DNA of 7,579 bases from Oscillospiraceae bacterium. Its GTDB lineage: Bacteria; Bacillota; Clostridia; Christensenellales; Aristaeellaceae. Made by a program: the position numbers and the translations under genes. Below, in pieces: positions 5,343 through 7,579 of the stretch. The stretch spans positions 1 through 7,579 of the forward strand of contig JAISBH010000257.1 of assembly GCA_031266295.1 (NCBI GenBank), written 5' to 3'. The notes under the pieces are model-generated. The model searched no databases. It was not told the DNA's origin and saw nothing but the letters and a program-made list of their open reading frames with translations. The number at the start of each line of letters is the position of its first letter. The stretch's first letter is position 1.

Positions 5343-7091
5343 ATGCTGCGTGAAATCACGATACGTCGGATCGCGCTGATAGACGAGCTGACGATCGAGT
5401 GGCGCGGCGGTTTTCAAGTAATAACGGGCGAAACGGGCGCAGGCAAATCCATCGTGGTCGGCGCGCTGGCTTTTCTATTGGGTGAACCTACCGGACGCGA
5501 TATGCTGCAAACGGGTGCGGCGCGCGGCGGCGTTCAGGCCGTGTTCGATGTGAGCGGCCTGAATGCCGTGCGCGCCGCGCTGGCCGAACGCGATCTAGAG
5601 ATAGACGACAATCTGCTGACGCTTTCGCGCGAGATGTTCGCGAACGGACGCACGGTGTGCCGCGCGGCGGGTGAGCCGCTGCCGCTGGCCGCGTTCAGAC
5701 GTATCACGGCTATGCTAGTGGATCTGCACGGCCAGCACGCGCATCAAGTGCTGCTCGATCCGAAGAGCCACCTGGCGTTCCTGGACGCGTTCGGGGACGC
5801 GCCGCACAAGGCTAGTCTCGATCGGCTGCGCCATCTGTGCCGCGCGTGGCGTGAAGCGAAGCGCGACCTCGACCGCTTGTTGACCGACGCGCAGGAACGC
5901 GCGCGGCGGCTCGACATGCTGCGATTCCAGCTCGATGAATTGACTGACGCGAAACTGTCGCCCGACGAGGAAAAGACGCTGGAAGAGGAGCGCACGCGCG
6001 CTCGGCACGCCGAGAAGATTCACGGCGCAATGATGAAAGCGGATACGCTGCTGTCCGGCGGCGAACGCTCAAGCGGATCGATCGCGCCGCTGAAGCAAGC
6101 GATTGCGCTGCTCGGCGGGATAGCGTCGTATGATCCTCGCGCGGCTTCGCTGGCCGAACGGCTGGAATCGCTGGGCTACGAACTGGATGACGCGGCAGGG
6201 GAACTCTCCCGTCTGGCCGACGACGACACGATCGACCCCAAACGTATCGACCGCGTCGAATCCCGCCTGGATCTACTGCACCGCCTGATGCGCAAGTACG
6301 GCGCGTCAACGCGCGAGATGATCGAGTACCGCGCCCGCGTTTCCTCCGAACTGGAGGAAACGCTGGACACGGACGCGCGCGCCGAGCGTTTTAGAGATGA
6401 GCTGGGCAAGCGCGAGCGGGATTATCTGGAGCTAGCGAGCAAGGTCTCGGCGGCGCGGCGCGCGCTCAGCCAATCGTTCTCGGAGCGGATGACTGCTGAA
6501 CTGGCGCAGCTGGGCATGGAGCGGGCGCGGTTTGAGGTGGGGTTCGAACCCGACGCGAACGCCGGATATCGGGAGGATGGGGTTGATCGCGCGCAGTTCT
6601 GCATATCGGCCAACGCGGGCGAACCGTTGAAACCGCTGTCAGGCGTGGCCTCGGGCGGCGAGCTGTCGCGGATCATGCTGGCTATCAAGTCGATAGCGGC
6701 GGATCATTCCGGCGTGCCTGTGGTCATATTCGACGAGATCGACACGGGGATCAGCGGACGGATGGCGCAGGCGGTGGCCGAGAAGATGGCGGCTATCGCG
6801 CGGCATTGCCAGGTGATATGCGTGACTCACTTGCCTCAGATAGCGGCGATGTCCGACGGCGCGTATCGCGTCGCGAAAGTCACTGATACCGTCGACGGCG
6901 AGGAACGCACGCGTTCGACTCTGGAGCGGCTGGACGAAACGGAACGCGTTGCGGAACTGGCGAGGATGTTGGGCGGCGCCGATCCGGAGAGCGAGAAAAG
7001 CCGCCGCTACGCCAAGACCATGATCAACGATGCGGCGGCGCTGAAGAGGCAAGGAAACGCCGTGGTTAACCAGTCCGCGAAAGCGGGATGA
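5343..7091 (+). CDS. recN: DNA repair protein RecN
   Basis: RecN is an SMC-like ATPase acting at DNA double-strand breaks in recombinational repair. The protein has 582 residues, slightly longer than the usual 550-575. The N-terminal ATPase half has Walker A GETGAGKS at 29-36 and the Q-loop/DLHGQHAHQ region at 127-135. A charged helical region of about 160-380 should form the coiled coil. The C-terminal ATPase half has the signature VASGGELSR at 435-443, Walker B VVIFDEIDTGISG at 460-472 (D464, E465) and the switch histidine H496 in VTHLPQIA. All motifs are intact. The ATG is supported by GGTGA upstream. It is the last gene of the run; spoIVB, the usual next gene in spore formers, is not present in the window. 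Confidence 0.96.
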   Translation: MLREITIRRIALIDELTIEWRGGFQVITGETGAGKSIVVGALAFLLGEPTGRDMLQTGAARGGVQAVFDVSGLNAVRAALAERDLEIDDNLLTLSREMFANGRTVCRAAGEPLPLAAFRRITAMLVDLHGQHAHQVLLDPKSHLAFLDAFGDAPHKASLDRLRHLCRAWREAKRDLDRLLTDAQERARRLDMLRFQLDELTDAKLSPDEEKTLEEERTRARHAEKIHGAMMKADTLLSGGERSSGSIAPLKQAIALLGGIASYDPRAASLAERLESLGYELDDAAGELSRLADDDTIDPKRIDRVESRLDLLHRLMRKYGASTREMIEYRARVSSELEETLDTDARAERFRDELGKRERDYLELASKVSAARRALSQSFSERMTAELAQLGMERARFEVGFEPDANAGYREDGVDRAQFCISANAGEPLKPLSGVASGGELSRIMLAIKSIAADHSGVPVVIFDEIDTGISGRMAQAVAEKMAAIARHCQVICVTHLPQIAAMSDGAYRVAKVTDTVDGEERTRSTLERLDETERVAELARMLGGADPESEKSRRYAKTMINDAAALKRQGNAVVNQSAKAG

Positions 7092-7286
7092 TGTTTGCGG
7101 TTTTTACGGTCTTTGCGCCTGAATAGCGTAGGCGGGGTTAATACCACGCCTATACACGCTATGGTGTAAGGGTGTATTATATGTGTGGCTCAGCATTGTA
7201 TGGCTCAGCGTCAGCGTAGAGTAACCTTTACGCATTTTTATGTACCTTTTGCGTAACACTCGGCTATCCGCTGCGGCGGGCCGCTG
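7092..7286. other. Non-coding tail after recN with imperfect inverted and direct repeats
   Basis: No gene is supported. The structures seen are: an imperfect stem-loop TAGGCGGGG/CCACGCCTA (7129-7152, one mismatch), extendable with AGCG/CGCT to 7125-7160; an alternative hairpin TACAC/GTGTA (7153-7168); direct repeats of TGGCTCAGC (7186-7194 and 7201-7209); CAGCGT twice in tandem (7206-7217); and TTACGCA/TGCGTAA (7228-7234 and 7250-7256). None is followed by a T-run, so I cannot name a recN terminator. This stretch is visibly more AT-rich than the genes. Confidence 0.5.
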
Positions 7287-7304
7287 TCCGGTTTTCGAAC
7301 CGGA
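7287..7304. other. Perfect hairpin with TTCG tetraloop
   Basis: TCCGGTT (7287-7293) and AACCGGA (7298-7304) pair around TTCG, an unusually stable loop. It lies 196 bases after the recN stop. The tail reads TGCGCTTTAA, so there is no proper T-run. It might stop or stabilise the recN transcript, but that is inference. Confidence 0.5.
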
Positions 7305-7321
7305 TGCGCTTTAAGTTACTG

Positions 7322-7381
7322 GCGCCCCGCCACTATGGCGTGAGTTGTCAACTTCTTCATGCATTATTACTGGCGGGGCGC
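7322..7381. repeat. 60-base element with perfect 11-base terminal inverted repeats
   Basis: GCGCCCCGCCA (7322-7332) and TGGCGGGGCGC (7371-7381) are exact reverse complements separated by 38 bases. TTACTGGCG also occurs as a direct repeat at 7316-7324 and 7367-7375. The loop contains the small palindrome GTTGTCAAC (7344-7352). It codes for nothing recognisable. A tiny MITE-like element or a structured RNA is possible; it could also be part of the repeat block that follows. Confidence 0.55.
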
Positions 7382-7416
7382 AGGATTGGAACGGGGGAAC
7401 GGGGAACGCCCCCCTT

Positions 7417-7460
7417 CCCCCCGATGGGGGGTACGACGGGGTTTGCGGGACTCTGTCCCG
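7417..7460. repeat. Second copy of the left-edge GC-rich repeat
   Basis: CCCCCC-GAT-GGGGGG (7417-7431) leads into a 35-base copy (7426-7460) of window positions 1-35, with 31 of 35 bases identical, in the same orientation. It ends in the same perfect palindrome CGGGACTCTGTCCCG (7446-7460). After that palindrome the two copies diverge completely, and here the IS30-type sequence starts. Confidence 0.75.
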
Positions 7461-7579
7461 AGGCAGATTGTCAAGTCAAGTGCAACACATGGAGAAGAAG
7501 GCTTCTCTAGGAGAGAGCCAGCCCAAGCACTTGCGGGGACGGTCGTTCAAAAGATCAACGACATGATCCAAGTCGCTGT
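7461..7579 (-). mobile_element. IS30-family insertion sequence, one end only
   Basis: The rest lies beyond the right edge. Reading outward on the minus strand, the transposase stop is followed by a short AT-richer end that meets the palindrome at about 7460. The sequence GTGTTGCACTTGACTTGAC (minus strand, about 7471-7489) resembles terminal repeats I recall for clostridial IS30-type elements. The exact boundary (about 7461, give or take 5) and the target duplication cannot be fixed without the other end. Confidence 0.7.
7476..7579 (-). CDS. IS30-family transposase, C-terminal end (partial, cut by the window edge)
   Basis: Only the last 33 codons and the TGA stop (7476-7478) are in the window. 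The peptide contains VVDLLNDRPRKCLGWLSPRE and then AFFSMCCT. The LLN-x-RPRK-x-LGW-x-(T/S)P-x-E pattern is the conserved end of IS30-family DDE transposases, which move DNA by cut-and-paste or circle intermediates. The catalytic triad lies upstream, outside the window, so I cannot tell whether the gene is intact. It runs on the minus strand, convergent with recN. A plus-strand reading frame over the same bases gives no recognisable product. Confidence 0.85.
   Translation of the reverse strand, partial: SDLDHVVDLLNDRPRKCLGWLSPREAFFSMCCT

Noticed and set aside
7132..7224. Short hydrophobic frame containing VWLSIVWLSVSVE
   Set aside because: About 30 codons, no good start or ribosome binding site; the similarity between its halves comes from the 15-base direct repeat.
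7304..7566. Two plus-strand open frames of about 70 codons at the right end
   Set aside because: They read through inverted repeats and the minus-strand IS30-type transposase; the peptides resemble junk translations of the GC-rich repeat.
1..7579. CRISPR array, tRNA, rRNA, riboswitch or toxin-antitoxin system
   Set aside because: I looked for regularly spaced repeats, tRNA-like cloverleaf ends, known riboswitch cores and small gene pairs and saw none.

Overview
The window is a stretch of a GC-rich (about 60% by eye) bacterial chromosome. It carries one compact plus-strand gene run: nth, dxs, tlyA, nadK, argR, recN. The order dxs-tlyA-nadK-argR-recN is a hallmark of Bacillota, especially Clostridia. 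Together with the clostridial style of the proteins and the GC-rich stem-loop repeats in the flanks, it suggests a high-GC member of the Clostridia, possibly gut-associated. No rRNA, tRNA or phylogenetic marker is present, so a finer assignment is not justified.

Layout. Positions 1-327 are non-coding and hold two blocks of GC-rich stem-loop repeats, followed by a sigma70/sigmaA-type promoter (about 340-368). Positions 445-7091 hold the six genes. nth and dxs are 2 bases apart. dxs/tlyA and tlyA/nadK overlap by 4 bases each. Gaps of 49 and 37 bases, each with a Shine-Dalgarno sequence, precede argR and recN. Positions 7092-7475 are non-coding and full of inverted repeats. They end in a second copy of the repeat that begins the window. 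The right edge (7476-7579, minus strand) holds the last 33 codons of an IS30-family transposase, and the end of that insertion sequence directly abuts a perfect palindrome.

Functions. Nth and RecN are DNA repair proteins (oxidised pyrimidines; double-strand breaks). Dxs commits pyruvate and glyceraldehyde-3-phosphate to the MEP isoprenoid pathway. TlyA is a ribosomal RNA 2'-O-methyltransferase. NadK makes NADP from NAD. ArgR is the arginine-responsive repressor. The set looks like one housekeeping operon driven from the promoter before nth. I saw no canonical intrinsic terminator after recN.

Points of interest: the IS30-type end sitting beside a palindrome that also occurs at the left edge; a 17-codon extra segment in nadK bordered by imperfect direct repeats; a 7-codon tandem duplication in dxs whose copies differ only at third codon positions; a His where E. 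coli Dxs has the phosphate-binding Arg420; nth where ispA/xse genes would be usual; and no spoIVB after recN. I found no evidence for a wholly new multi-gene system. The accessory signals lie in the repeats and the IS at the two flanks.
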